From NCBI GenBank assembly GCA_021397835.1, contig JAJFZO010000344.1, positions 6,944,001 to 7,008,000 on the forward strand: a stretch of DNA of 64,000 nt. Direction: 5' to 3'. The notes beneath the pieces were generated by a model. The model worked only from the letters and a program-made list of their open reading frames with translations, was not told the origin of the DNA and made no database searches. A program made the position numbers and the translations under genes. Shown here piece by piece: positions 52,501-63,206 of the stretch. The stretch is from Moringa oleifera (lineage: Eukaryota; Streptophyta; Magnoliopsida; Brassicales; Moringaceae). How positions within the stretch are numbered: the stretch's first letter is position 1; the number at the start of each line of letters is the position of its first letter.

Positions 52501-54640
52501 GAAGTTTTGGGTGAAAGTGAGAAGTTGAAAGAGCAGTTGCTATTGCAAGAATTTGTACAGTGAGTCAGAGAGCTAGAGGTTAAGGTTGAAATGATTAGAA
52601 TTCTAAAGGTTAAGGAGGAGGAAGTTTCAAATGTGTTAAAGGAATGTGATGAGGACAAGGCCTTGAAACCCAACGGCTTTACTATAGAAATCCTAAAATG
52701 GGATTGTTTTAAAGTAGGCAAGAATGGGAGTGAGGTGACTCACATCTTCTGTTTGCTGACGACAACAATACAAAGGAGGAACTTGCAATTAATTTGAGGT
52801 GCATATTACTAATTTTTTATGCAGCTTTTGGTCTAAAGATTAATTTAAGAAAAATTGAAGTTGCCGTGGTGGAGGCTGTAGAGAAGAATAGATTTTTAGC
52901 CTCTATTGGGTCACAAATTGACAGAATTCTCTATGAGGTATTAGGGACTACCTTTGGGCGCTAGACAAAGAGATTGCAATGTGGAATGGTGTAGTATAGA
53001 GGTTTGAATGTAAATTAGTAGGTTAAAAAAAAAGTATCTTTCAAAAGTTGGTAGATTAATGTAAATTAGCAAGTATTACTAATTTTTTAGGTAACTTATA
53101 GTCTGAAGTTTAATTTAAGAAAACTGAAGTTGTAATGGTGGGGCTAAAGAGAAGAATAGGTTTTTGGCCTTTTAACTAGGTCGCAAATTGACTAAATTCC
53201 CCATGAGGCATTCAGGATGACCTTTAAGCACTAGACATAAAGAGATTGCAACGTGGAATGGTGTAATGGAGAGGTTTGAACGTAAATTAGTAGGTTGAAA
53301 AAATAAGTATTTTTCAAAAGTTGGTAGATTAACTTTGATAAAGGCCTCACTTGCCAACCTTGTTGTGTACTTCATGTGAATTTTTCCATTGCAAAGGGAG
53401 GTAGCTAAGAGATTAGAAATATTGCAAAGAAAATTATTTTTGTGGGATGATATAGGGGACTACCGTATGTAATATCTTGTGAAGTGGGAGGAGGTCACGA
53501 AACCCATGACTAAAGGTGGATTAGGGATTAAGAATCTAATAGACAAGTGACTATGGGGGTTCATGACGGAGAAAGAAAGATTATAGGGAGAAATAATGCA
53601 AATCAAATATGGGGAGATAGAAGGGGGATGGATGACTTTAAGGGTAGAGGGGCAGTAGGTGTTTGTGTATGCAAGGCAATTGGGAAGGGGTAGGGGAATT
53701 CAATAAGTGGACTAAGTTCATGCTTGGAAGAGGTGATAGGATTCGATTCTGGTATGATAGGTCGTGTTGGGATACCTTATTGAGGGGTTGCTTTCTTGCT
53801 GTCTTTGGTATGACATGTAAGAAGGGGGCTTTAGTGAATGAATGTAGGGAGGAAAGTTCTTGGTTTGTGCAGCTAAGGAGAAATGCCTAAGATTGGGAGA
53901 TAAGGGGGTTCTATGCTGCGATTAAGGCTACACTACAATAAACAATGGAGAAGACACAATGGGTTGGACTCTTGACAATGAAGGAAGGGGTGAATTTTCT
54001 ATTAAATCTTATTTTAAAGGGTTGCACAAGGGAGACGAAGAGCTTCGATTTCCTTGGAAGCAGGTGTGGAAAGTTAAAGGCCCTCCTAAGATTGCTTCTT
54101 TTACTTGGGAGGTAGTAAAAGATAGAATTCTAACTATAGATAATCTAAGGAAACGAGAAAAATATTGGTGAATGGATGTTACATGTGCAAAGAGCATGAA
54201 GAAACAGTACAACAGTTGATGCGAAGGTGTGGGTGGATAGTCCAAGTCTGGATTCAGTTTTGAATTTTTTAGACCTATCATGGGTAATAGTAGGGACAGT
54301 TGGCATGAAATTAGTGGCATGAGCAGGGATTGGTTTTGGGAAGGAAAAGAAAAGGCTAGTGAAGATGTTTCCAAGATAGTTTTTTGAATTGTTTGGCATG
54401 TGAGAAAGAGGAGGGCTTTTGATAACATTAAAACATCAATAGATATAATTAGGGAGTCTTGGATTAGTTTTTTGAATTTTTGGAATACTGAAAATTATTT
54501 TGTAAATAGGGAAGAACTAGTTGATATCATAGTATTATCAACCTTTTAGGTTATCCACGAATGTAAAGGGCTGCACCCCTTTGGTGCTCGGTATCTAATA
54601 CTCTCTTTGTTTTTGGTAAAGAAAAAGAGGAAAAGATAAG
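49560..54640 (+). mobile_element. Degenerate LINE (L1-type, non-LTR) retrotransposon
   Basis: Fills the PP2A intron between 49298 and 54872, same strand. An ORF1-like region (about 49590-50500) is rich in stops. The endonuclease starts at 51383 (MVLKFLSFNVRGLNSANKR then a stop; LVCLETKME) and ends with DLPLIGGLFTWLN and RPTSNHSSVLLV (to about 52215). Reverse transcriptase pieces: DKALKPNGFTIEILK, then a large deletion, then the catalytic FADD at about 52755, and GGLGIKNL near 53520. A zinc-binding RVT tail (VWKVKGPPKIASFTWEVV) is at 53960-54170. The 3' end carries GCTGCACCCCTTTGGTGCTC, typical of plant LINE ends. Stops and frameshifts are everywhere, so it is immobile. Both ends are approximate; no target duplication was found. 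Confidence 0.85.
52801..53336 (+). repeat. Internal tandem duplication (about 268 bp) in the LINE reverse transcriptase
   Basis: A segment beginning with TATTACTAATTTTTTA, through AAGATTAATTTAAGAAAA and ending near TTTCAAAAGTTGGTAGATTAA, occurs at about 52801-53068 and again at about 53069-53336 with many differences. A LINE has only one such region, so this is a later duplication inside the dead copy. Confidence 0.75.
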
Positions 54641-55087
54641 TAAACACATTGTAGCTATCAATTCTATCTATACTTGCACTATATAGCTTTGAGAGATTTT
54701 GTGATTGAACTTTTCCTTTGTGTCTCTTAAACACTTACCACCTTTTCTTTCCTATTAGGATGGATTGAACCATAAGACTTATGTGGGATATTTATGCAAG
54801 TGTACTTCATAATAAAGGAAAAAGTATCTCTTGATTATACAATGATTGAATTGTTGTTTTTTATTGTTTCAGTTGTGGGATATGTATATGGATTCTTCGC
54901 CAGTTTTAGTATTTAAGATTCATGAGCACTTGCGGCCTAAGGTAAGAGTATTATGACACTTAGTTGACAAAAATGTTTTGTTTTATGGAAGTTTAATTTG
55001 ACAAGAAGATTATTGTTGTTAACACTTATTTAAACTTCTGTTTTTCTTATCATTTCTTTAAATTTTCAGCTGTTTAGAATGTAAAAC

Positions 55088-55396
55088 TGTTAGGCCTTAG
55101 GCACACTTATATATGCAAGGTGCATGGATAATATAGGTAATTCCAGTTAAGCTGATGACATGTGATAGCGGGAGGTAATAATTGGGTGCAAGGATTTTGT
55201 TAGGAAGGGAAAAAGTGAATATATGTGGGACTACATGCATGCAATAAAGGTATCAAAGATCTAGTTGAATTTTCATTGAGCATCGAGAGAGCTTCCAAGC
55301 CTCTTAAAAGCTTGATTTTCTTTTGTAAGCAACCCATTGATAAATAATAGCTAACTCTTTTCATTTCAGTTGGATTTTGTTTGTTAGATCCTAACA
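55088..55396 (+). repeat. Left LTR of the outer gypsy element
   Basis: 309 bp, starts TGTTAGGCC and ends GATCCTAACA; clearly similar to 62836-63206 over its whole length, with scattered substitutions and small indels, so the insertion is not recent. Confidence 0.92.
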
Positions 55397-55397
55397 A

Positions 55398-55411
55398 ATT
55401 GGTATCATAGC
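55398..55411 (+). promoter_or_regulatory. Primer binding site (initiator tRNA-Met type)
   Basis: TTGGTATCATAGC directly after the left LTR, one change from the usual plant TGGTATCAGAGC site complementary to the 3' end of initiator tRNA-Met, which primes minus-strand DNA synthesis. Confidence 0.8.
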
Positions 55412-58400
55412 AAGAACTTGGGACGAAAAAAAATGGCAACCAAGAGTGTGGCTTGACGAATCGATTTGATAGAGGAGACGATCATCGTTGTGCTAGAAGA
55501 ACTTCATCGGGAGATGGGATTTCTCAAGGAAGCAATGTTGAATATTAACAAGCGGTTTAATAAGCTCATTAAACTTTAAGAAGATTCGGCTAAATTAGCT
55601 TCATTATCAACTAACAAGGGAAAGGAATCTACGCTACTTATTCCGACGAAGGGACATTCTCATGGGAGTGATGGAGCTACCATTCTTTTCGGGATGTGAT
55701 ATAATTTTCGATTTCGCAAATTGAAAATGCTTTGTTTGAAGGAACCAATCTAAAGGAGTGGATCCTCGAGGCAGATCGTTTCTTTGCATTTCGTAGGCTT
55801 AACAATGAGGAGAAATTGGGAGCAACGATCGTCAGATTTAAGGGAGATGCACTGTTGTGGTATCAATAGGAGAGCAAGAAGAGATCGATTGTTTTTTGGG
55901 AGGAGATGAAGATCTTGCTTCTTAAACAATTTCGATGAGTACATGTTAGATCTCTTTATGAGTAATGGCTAGCCTTGGTACAAAAGGGTAGTGTATAAGA
56001 GTATTAGAGAAGTTCATCGAATTATCGGCCCCTTTGGAAAATATCTTCAATTAGGTAGCTTTGAAAAATTTCATCAATGGATTAAAGCCAAAGATTAAGG
56101 TAGAAATGAAAATTATGGTGCAAGGTGAAACAAGGGATGAGGATGGTTAGAATTGGAAACTGTAGAGATTAATCAAGTGGCAGAAGCATCAATTAATTCC
56201 ATGGTAGGTCTTACAACACTGAAGACGATGAAATTAAAAAGAATTGTTGGGAAGGAAGAAGTGGTTGCGTTGATAGATTGGGGAGCAATGCATAATTTTA
56301 TTTCTTTGGAGCTGGTGAATCGATTACAACTGCCAATTTCTAAAAAGGTGGTGTATGAGGTGATAATGGGGTCAGGAAGCTCAGTGTGAAGAGAGGGAAT
56401 TTGCCAAGGAATTTTGTGACATTTACAAGGAATCGATATTGTGGATGATTTTTTGCCTTTGAGTTTAGGATGTTCTAATGTTATTTTGGGTATCTAGTGG
56501 CTCCAAACTTTGGGGATGACTCACACAAATTGGAAGACACAAGTGATGAAGTTCAAGCTCGGCAATGACATCGTCACTCTAAGGGGAGATCCTTCATTGG
56601 GTAAAATTTTGGTGCCATTGCAAGCAATGATGAGACCTATCAAGGATGAGGGGTCAGGAATTTTGTTGGTGCTCAATCATGTTGTAGTTTTGGATGAGGA
56701 TGAAAATTTGGTGCCAGAATTTCTTCATCAAATTTTGGTGAATCCCAAAGGGGTCTTCAATATGCCTTCTAGATTGCCTCTTGTTTATGGTCATGAGCAT
56801 GTAATTATTCTAAGTGTTAGACCATATTGCTACCCTTATATTCAGAAGGACGAGATGGAGAAGCTGATTAAGGAGATGCTTACGATAGAGATCATGCAGG
56901 TTAGTAACAATACTTTCTCTGGCCTTGTTTTGTTAGTTAAAAAAAAGATGGGTTGTGATGTTTTTGCGTTGATTTTAAGGCTTTGAACAAGGTCACAGTG
57001 CTGGATAAGTATCTGATTCTTGTAATAAATGAGCTTTTAGATGAATTATTTGGAGCATAGAATTTTTTTCAAAATTGGACTTGAAATATGCATATTGCTA
57101 AATTAGGGTTAGACAAGAAGATACCCATACGATGGCTTTTAGAACGCATGATGGACATTATGAATTTTTGGTAATGCCATTTAGACTTACTAATGCTCTA
57201 GCCACATTTCAATCACTAATAAATGAGGTGTTCCGCCCATATTTCTGAAAATTTGTGTTTGGTTTTCTTTGATGGTATCCTAATATATGACCCTCCGAGG
57301 AAGCTCATAAACACCACTTTATTGAGGTTATGAGAATTCTGAAGTCTAATAGATTGTATGCCAACCGGAAGAAATATGAGTTTGTGAAGCTCAAGATAGC
57401 CTAATTGGGGCATATTATTTTAGCTAAAAGAGTAGGAGTTGGTCCGAGCAAAATTAAGGCTATGTTAGGGTGGCGAACACCTTCTAGCCTAAAAGAGTTA
57501 GATGGATTATTAGGATTAACAGTATGCCCGAATTGTTTTAGCATTGACTGAACAATTACAAAAAAATCAATTTGGGTGGCATGAAGTTACAGATAAAACA
57601 TTTTCAGTGTTGAAGCAAGCTTTGACTGAAGCACTAATCGTGGTAATGCCTGATTTTACCAAAACTTTTACTATTGAAACTGATGCTTTGAGGTTTGGAT
57701 TAGGGGCTGTTTTGTTCCATGAATAGAGGCCTGTCGTTTTCTTCAGCCAAAATTTGGGGCCCCAAGCTAGGTTGAATTCCATCTATGAGAAGAATTAATG
57801 GCAATTGTATTTGCATTAAATGGAGACCATATTTGTGGGGAAGATATTTCATTGTATGAACTGATCAACAAACTTTGACATTCTTGTTGGAACAAAGAAT
57901 TTTAGGGGTTAAATATCAAAAGTGGATCACTAAGCTCATGGGATTTGAGTTCGAAATTCAATACCACAGTGGGGCAAGCAATAGGGTGGTGGATGCACAC
58001 TCTCGTGTATCAGAGAGGGTTGAATGTTCAATATTTCCTATGCCTCAGTGACAACATTGGGACACTTTGAGGGAGAAATGGTTGAAGATGAATTCTTAAA
58101 AGTGAATACGAGAAGATATTCAATTTGGTACACACCTACATATGGGCTTTACATTGGTAGAGGAGTTGTTTTATAAAGGACGTTTGGTGATCCCTCAAAC
58201 TTCCAAATTCATCCCGATGATTATTGGTAAGTTTCATGGTTTGCGTATTAGGGGACATTTAGGAAAAACCAAGGCCTACCAGTGTTTGGTAGCAAAGTTA
58301 TTTCGGGTTGACTTTCGTAAAGATGTCATCAAGTTCGTGGAGAATTGTGTGGTTTGCTCGCAGAATAAGTACTTAACATCACCTATTGGGTTACTACAGC

Positions 58401-59265
58401 CCATTCCACAGCCCACAAGTGTGGGACGAAGTTACGATGGATTTTATTGAAGGTTTGCCTCATTTTGAAGGGTGGGACACCATCTTCGTGGCGGTAGACT
58501 ATTTGAGCAAATACTCTCATTTTATTAATCTCAAGCACCTTTTTTCTTCGGTATCTGTGGCCAAAGACTTTGTGAAAGAAGTGGTGAAATTACGTGGTCT
58601 GCCTTAGTCTATTATAGCGGATCGGGATTATATTTTTTTGAGCCATTTCGGAATGAATTATTGGAGTTACAAGGTACACAGTTGGAGTAAAGTACAACAT
58701 GTCACTCTCAATCCGATGGTCAAACAAAGTGGTCAACCGATATCTTGAAACTTATCTGCATCGTTTTACTTATGAGAAACCGTGAATGTGGGCATAGTTG
58801 TTATCTTTGGGCTGAGTATTGGTACAACATTTCTTCGCACTCTTTGGGCTGTCTTCTTGGTTGATCAAGTGTTGTTGGATCGAGATGCCATTGTAGATGA
58901 ATTATGTATGCTCTTATCGAGAGTCCAACAGAAGATGAAGGTTATGGCTAACAATAAAGGCATCATGAGGAATTTCACGTGGGGGATTTGGTTTTTTTGA
59001 AGCTGCGACCTTACAAACAGCACAATCTCACACTCGTGAATATGAAAAACTTGCTGCTTGTTTCTATGGACCTTTCAAAATTCTATAGCATATCGGTAAA
59101 GTGGCATATAAGCTGGAACTGCCTCCTATCGCTGCCCTCCACCTTGATTTTCATATTTCTCAAGTAAGACGAGCTTGTGGGAATTTTTCTTCTTCCTCAA
59201 TGATGCCCTCATAGCTCATGACCAATTTGGAGTTGGTTGTTAAGCCTGAACTCTTATTAGGAGTA

Positions 59266-59609
59266 TGCGGTGTAGCAAAAGGTTTACTTCGAGAAAAACA
59301 AAATAAAATGAAAGAATAAATTCAAAAATCACAACAAGATTTTAAACTTTAGAGAAATAATTTATAAATTGTATTGAATTGCTTCTAATCATTACAATAT
59401 GTTTTTAAATAGTGCAAAAAAATAAACTAAAAATAGAAAACTTAAGAAAAATAGAAAACCTACGAAGAAGAAGAAACATAAGAAGAATAGAAAATGACTT
59501 AAATTAGGAATAAAAAACCTAAGAAAAATGAAAAACTGGCTTATATTAGAAAATTAAGTTAAAATAAATCACTAATCAAAATAGGACACTAATGTTGGTG
59601 TGTACTGTG
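59266..59609 (-). repeat. 3' LTR of the nested element
   Basis: 344 bp, matched by 62259-62673; both end (plus strand) in AATGTTGGTGTGTA(C/T)TG. Composed largely of A-rich units such as AGGAATAAGAAAC. The other copy is about 70 bp longer because of internal repeat expansion. Confidence 0.85.
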
Positions 59610-62258
59610 TCAATCCCCTCTACTTTGAAGAAAACTTGCTCTTTAGTTTTGTTGCAGCTAATAAAACTCATATGGGGGGAAAATATTCGAAGATATCAAC
59701 AATGGTGAAAGTATCAGAAATGTTCTTATCAATCAAAAATCGATCTTGTTAGTATTATCACTAATCTCCTGAAGGATACAAAATGGATCAATCTTCTTAT
59801 CTTTGAGCGTATTGTATGTGCCAGCGGAAAGATGATGCTTTAGAAGGTGAATTATTACCAAATCATCTTTATTAAATAACTTAAAACGTCAATGTCAGTT
59901 CTCATTACTCTTGTAACAAAACTTAGTCTTTTCTAAATTTTTTTTCACCACTTGTTGATTCTGTTGAATACATTTTGTAAGCTCCTCAACTTTATGATTA
60001 ACATCAGTGGAAAAAGAAGATGAAGGAAATTCACTGTATGCCTTGAAACATTAATGTAGTTTACTTCAAAAAGAGTTGTTCTGTAAAACGATTAAGCATA
60101 TTGTTAAAAACCTTTATCTCCACTAACACATCTATTTGTGAAATTGCCTTTACTTTTGCCTTATCAACCTCTTAGATCTTAGGTGTAACATCAATAGTTG
60201 ATTTAGAGTGGCCTTTCTGTACCAATATTATGGTAAAGTTCGGTTCCTTAGCTTGCTTAAAGAATTTTGAGTCCGTTATGTTGGTGAATAATAGTTTATC
60301 TTATTCAATAACATAATTGCTTTTCAAAGGTTGAAATTGTGGTAATACAGAAATTTTCTTATTAAACCACCAAAAAATAAGGTATTTATCTCATCGTTTA
60401 TAAGTGGCATCTATATCGTAGTGCCATAGTCTTCCTAATGAGATAGGACAAGCATCTTTTATCCACCATATCACATATGATCTCATCTTTGTAATATTTT
60501 TCAATTGACTCTTTTTAATCCATACGATCTTGTATGAAGAAGGATGCTTTCTAGTTGTCAAATTTAATACTTTCACTAATGCTTTGGTGGCAATGTTCTC
60601 ATCGCTATCGCTATCAATAATCACATTGCATACTTTAGTGCGAATTGTGCATCGAGTTCGAAAGATTTTGTGTTTTTGAGAATTGTCAAGTTTCTTTAGA
60701 ACAATAAAAGCCATTGGACAACACATGCTACTTCTTCAACATCTTTCTACAATCTCAGTACTCTCATAAATTTCTTTTTCAAGAACTTATCATATTTTTT
60801 TGCGAAGTTAACAAATTGCTTGCTTAAGCAAGGATTTGAAAGATGGCCTGGTGAAACACTTTCAAGATTAAGGCGCACGAGATCGTTATTGATTTGTTGC
60901 TACTCCTTGTTTCTACCTTGAATGTCAGATCGAATAAGGATTGAAGTTTCACTTTGATTTTGTGTCGAATTTCGAGTTGAAAGGGTGTCTTTATTATGAC
61001 TATCGCTATTGCTTGAAGTTATTGACATTTTTAAAGTGCTAGAAGCTTCTAAATTTTGTTGTTGAAAGTTACCCTAGGTGTGGATAGCGAACTTATTGAT
61101 TTGATTTTTTACTTTCATCACCAAATTAATTACATTTGTCATGTCCAAATATTTTGAATAGCAAGTCGATCTTGAATAACTAGCTTTAAACCTCTATATA
61201 TCGAGCAATTAATTGATCTTTTGTTTTAGGTAGATTAACTCATACATTTAATCGATAAAATTATTCTGTGTACTCATTAACAGCACGATTGACTTGTTGA
61301 TAACTTTGATATTGTTAGTATAAAAACTGCTCGTAATTTGGAGGGAGAAATCGTCTTTATAATAATTGCTTCATCTTGGATCAAGTGCGAACACGCTGTT
61401 TTCTTTGCTGTTGACGATTATATTAAAGTTGTTCCCACCAAGCAAAAGCTCTGCCTTTCAATTTATATGCCATGAGCTTGATTTGGTTTTATTCTAAAAT
61501 ATTCAAATAATTAAAAAAATTTTCGACAGTATTTATCCAATTGAGAAAATTTTCAATATTCAATCGATCGATAAAACTTGGTAAATTTATCTTCATCTTA
61601 AATTTTTGAGTTTGTGGACCCCTGATCTTTGTTCTTGAAACAAAAATCTTCCTCTTCTTTGGATGAATAATTCAATTGTCAAAAACTCCTCCAATCTTGA
61701 TATTGAAAATCTCATCTCGAAAAGGTAGTAGATAGTTACCTTGAATGTCAAAAACTTTGGTCGTCCCTTGTTGAATGCCATCGTCAACCTTGAAGTCGCT
61801 ATCACGTCGCCATATAGGAGCTCCTCGATTTCATCGTTCATAGACTCGCAATGGAGCATACTCGTAAAATTTTGATTCATGGTTGGTCCTGTTGGAATTA
61901 GGGCTTTGTTATTTATTTTTGAGCCCATTTATGGTTGGTGTCAATTGTTGTAGCTTATGTGATAAGTTGCTGTTGACTGTTTAGCTCGAGTCAATAGGTG
62001 GTTGGTGTCTAGGTTGCAAATTCGCATGATTTGCTGCCATAGAATTCCTTGCAACAAAATCTGCATGTTGTCATACTAATTTAAGCTTTATTCCAAAAAA
62101 TCGCGTCTTCTTCTCACGGTCATTGCAGTCTTCATTTGCATGAGATTGCAAAGGGTTCTATTGATCCCATCAAGCCGTTGCTCGATTTATTCTATTCATT
62201 GTCGGTAGTTTGTTTCCCACTAGAACCATCACTAGCCATTTTTTTTATGCCAATTTGG

Positions 62259-62673
62259 TGCAGTGTAAGTTTTGCTTCGAAATAAAAAAAAGTAAAATAA
62301 AATTGAATAACAAACTTAAATATCACAATAAGATCTTGAATTTTAGAGAAATAATTACATAAAGTGTATTAAATTGCCTCTAATCATTATGATAAGTGTT
62401 TAAATAGTGTAAATAAATAAACTAGGAATAAGAAACTTAAGAAGAATAGGAAACTAACTTCAACTAGAAATGAGAAATTAAGAAAATAGAAAACTGACTT
62501 AGATTAAGAAACTAAGTAAAGAAATGAACTAGGAATAGGAAACATAAGGAAAATAGGAAACTAACTACTAAAAATGAGAAATTAAAAAAAATAAAAAACT
62601 GACTTAGATTAAGAAACTAAGTTAAAATATGTAACTAATCAAAATAGGACACTAATGTTGGTGTGTATTGCAT
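62259..62673 (-). repeat. 5' LTR of the nested element
   Basis: Partner of the LTR at 59266-59609. It contains extra internal copies of an AACTAGGAATAGGAAAC-like and GACTTAGATTAAGAAACTAAG-like unit, which accounts for the length difference. The outer edge is uncertain by one or two bases. Confidence 0.82.
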
Positions 62674-62835
62674 TAGTACGCAACAAAGCTCATGGTAATT
62701 CTGGCAAGGTGGAAGTGTTGCTGAAGTGGAAAAACTTGACTGAGTTTGAAGCCACCTGGAAGGACTTTCAAATGATTCAAAAACAATTTCCAGAATTCAC
62801 CTTGAGGACAAGGTGAAGGTTTGGGCAGTGGGTAA

Positions 62836-63206
62836 TGTTAGGCCTCACGTACGCTTTACATATGCAAGGCTTCAGGGTAACATAGGTAATTTCAGTTAAG
62901 CTGATGATGTGTGATAGTGGGAGGTAATAATTTGGTGCAAGGATTCTATTAGGAAGGGCAAAAAAAGGAATATATGTGGGACTGTATATGTGGACTGCAA
63001 GCAGCAAAGGTAGCACTGATCTGGTTGAATTTTCATTGAGCATCTGCTCATTATAGGAGAGCTTCCAAGCCTCTTGAAAATTTGGTTTTCTTTTGTCAGT
63101 ACCCCATTGATAAATAATAGAGGACTCTTTTCATTTCCTTTTTTTTTTTTTTTTTGTGGGGGGGGGGGGGGGGGGGGGGGGGGTGGGGGGGTGTTAGATC
63201 CTAACA
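62836..63206 (+). repeat. Right LTR of the outer gypsy element
   Basis: 371 bp; starts TGTTAGGCCTC and ends GATCCTAACA. Compared with the left LTR it has a T17-G26-T-G7 tract (63139-63191) in place of a short T/G-rich stretch. The polypurine-like GAGGACAAGGTGAAGG lies just upstream. Confidence 0.9.
63139..63191. repeat. Long T and G homopolymer tract
   Basis: 17 T, then GT, then 26 G, a T and 7 G, inside the right LTR. Such a G run could form quadruplexes; its length may also be a sequencing or assembly artefact. Confidence 0.85.

Larger units (their letters stand above)
59266..62673 (-). mobile_element. Nested antisense LTR element with only gag-protease recognisable
   Basis: Inserted in the outer gypsy element: host coding reads VKPELLLGV up to 59265 and resumes RNKAHGNSGKVEVLL after 62677. 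Its LTRs are 59266-59609 and about 62259-62673; AGTA flanks both sides (GAGTA left, TAGTA right). On the minus strand the inside starts MASDGSSGKQTTD (62240), then gag (about 61600-61100: KLKGRAFAWWEQL-like, RRFLPPNYEQFLY, QSYQQVNRAVNEY), and protease (60726-60391: VCNVIIDSDSDENIATKALV, DACPISLGRLWHYDIDATYK). The polypurine-type tract AAAGTAGAGGGGATTGA abuts the left (3') LTR. No reverse transcriptase or integrase is recognisable in 2.65 kb, so it is non-autonomous or deleted. Confidence 0.85.
55088..63206 (+). mobile_element. Ty3/gypsy chromovirus LTR retrotransposon, degenerate, with nested insert
   Basis: LTRs at 55088-55396 and 62836-63206, both TGTTAG...CTAACA, flanked by AAAC (55084-55087 and 63207-63210) as target duplication. 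A primer site TTGGTATCATAGC follows the left LTR (initiator tRNA-Met type). Order: gag (from 55432, early TGA), protease (about 56153-56390, active site DWGA instead of DSGA), reverse transcriptase (about 56765-57540: RPYCYPYIQKDEMEKLIKEML; LVMPF-like), RNase H (57544-58020), integrase (58142-59240, HHCC zinc site with CVVC, core MDFIEGLPHFEGWDT), and chromodomain (62675-62815: VEVLLKWKNLTEFEATWKDF). Many stops look like C-to-T changes at Gln, Arg and Trp codons. A second element separates integrase from chromodomain. It sits in a PP2A intron on the same strand. Confidence 0.92.

Noticed and set aside
52020..52721. 233-codon minus-strand frame
   Set aside because: Antisense shadow of the LINE endonuclease and RT region; low-complexity Ser/Phe composition.
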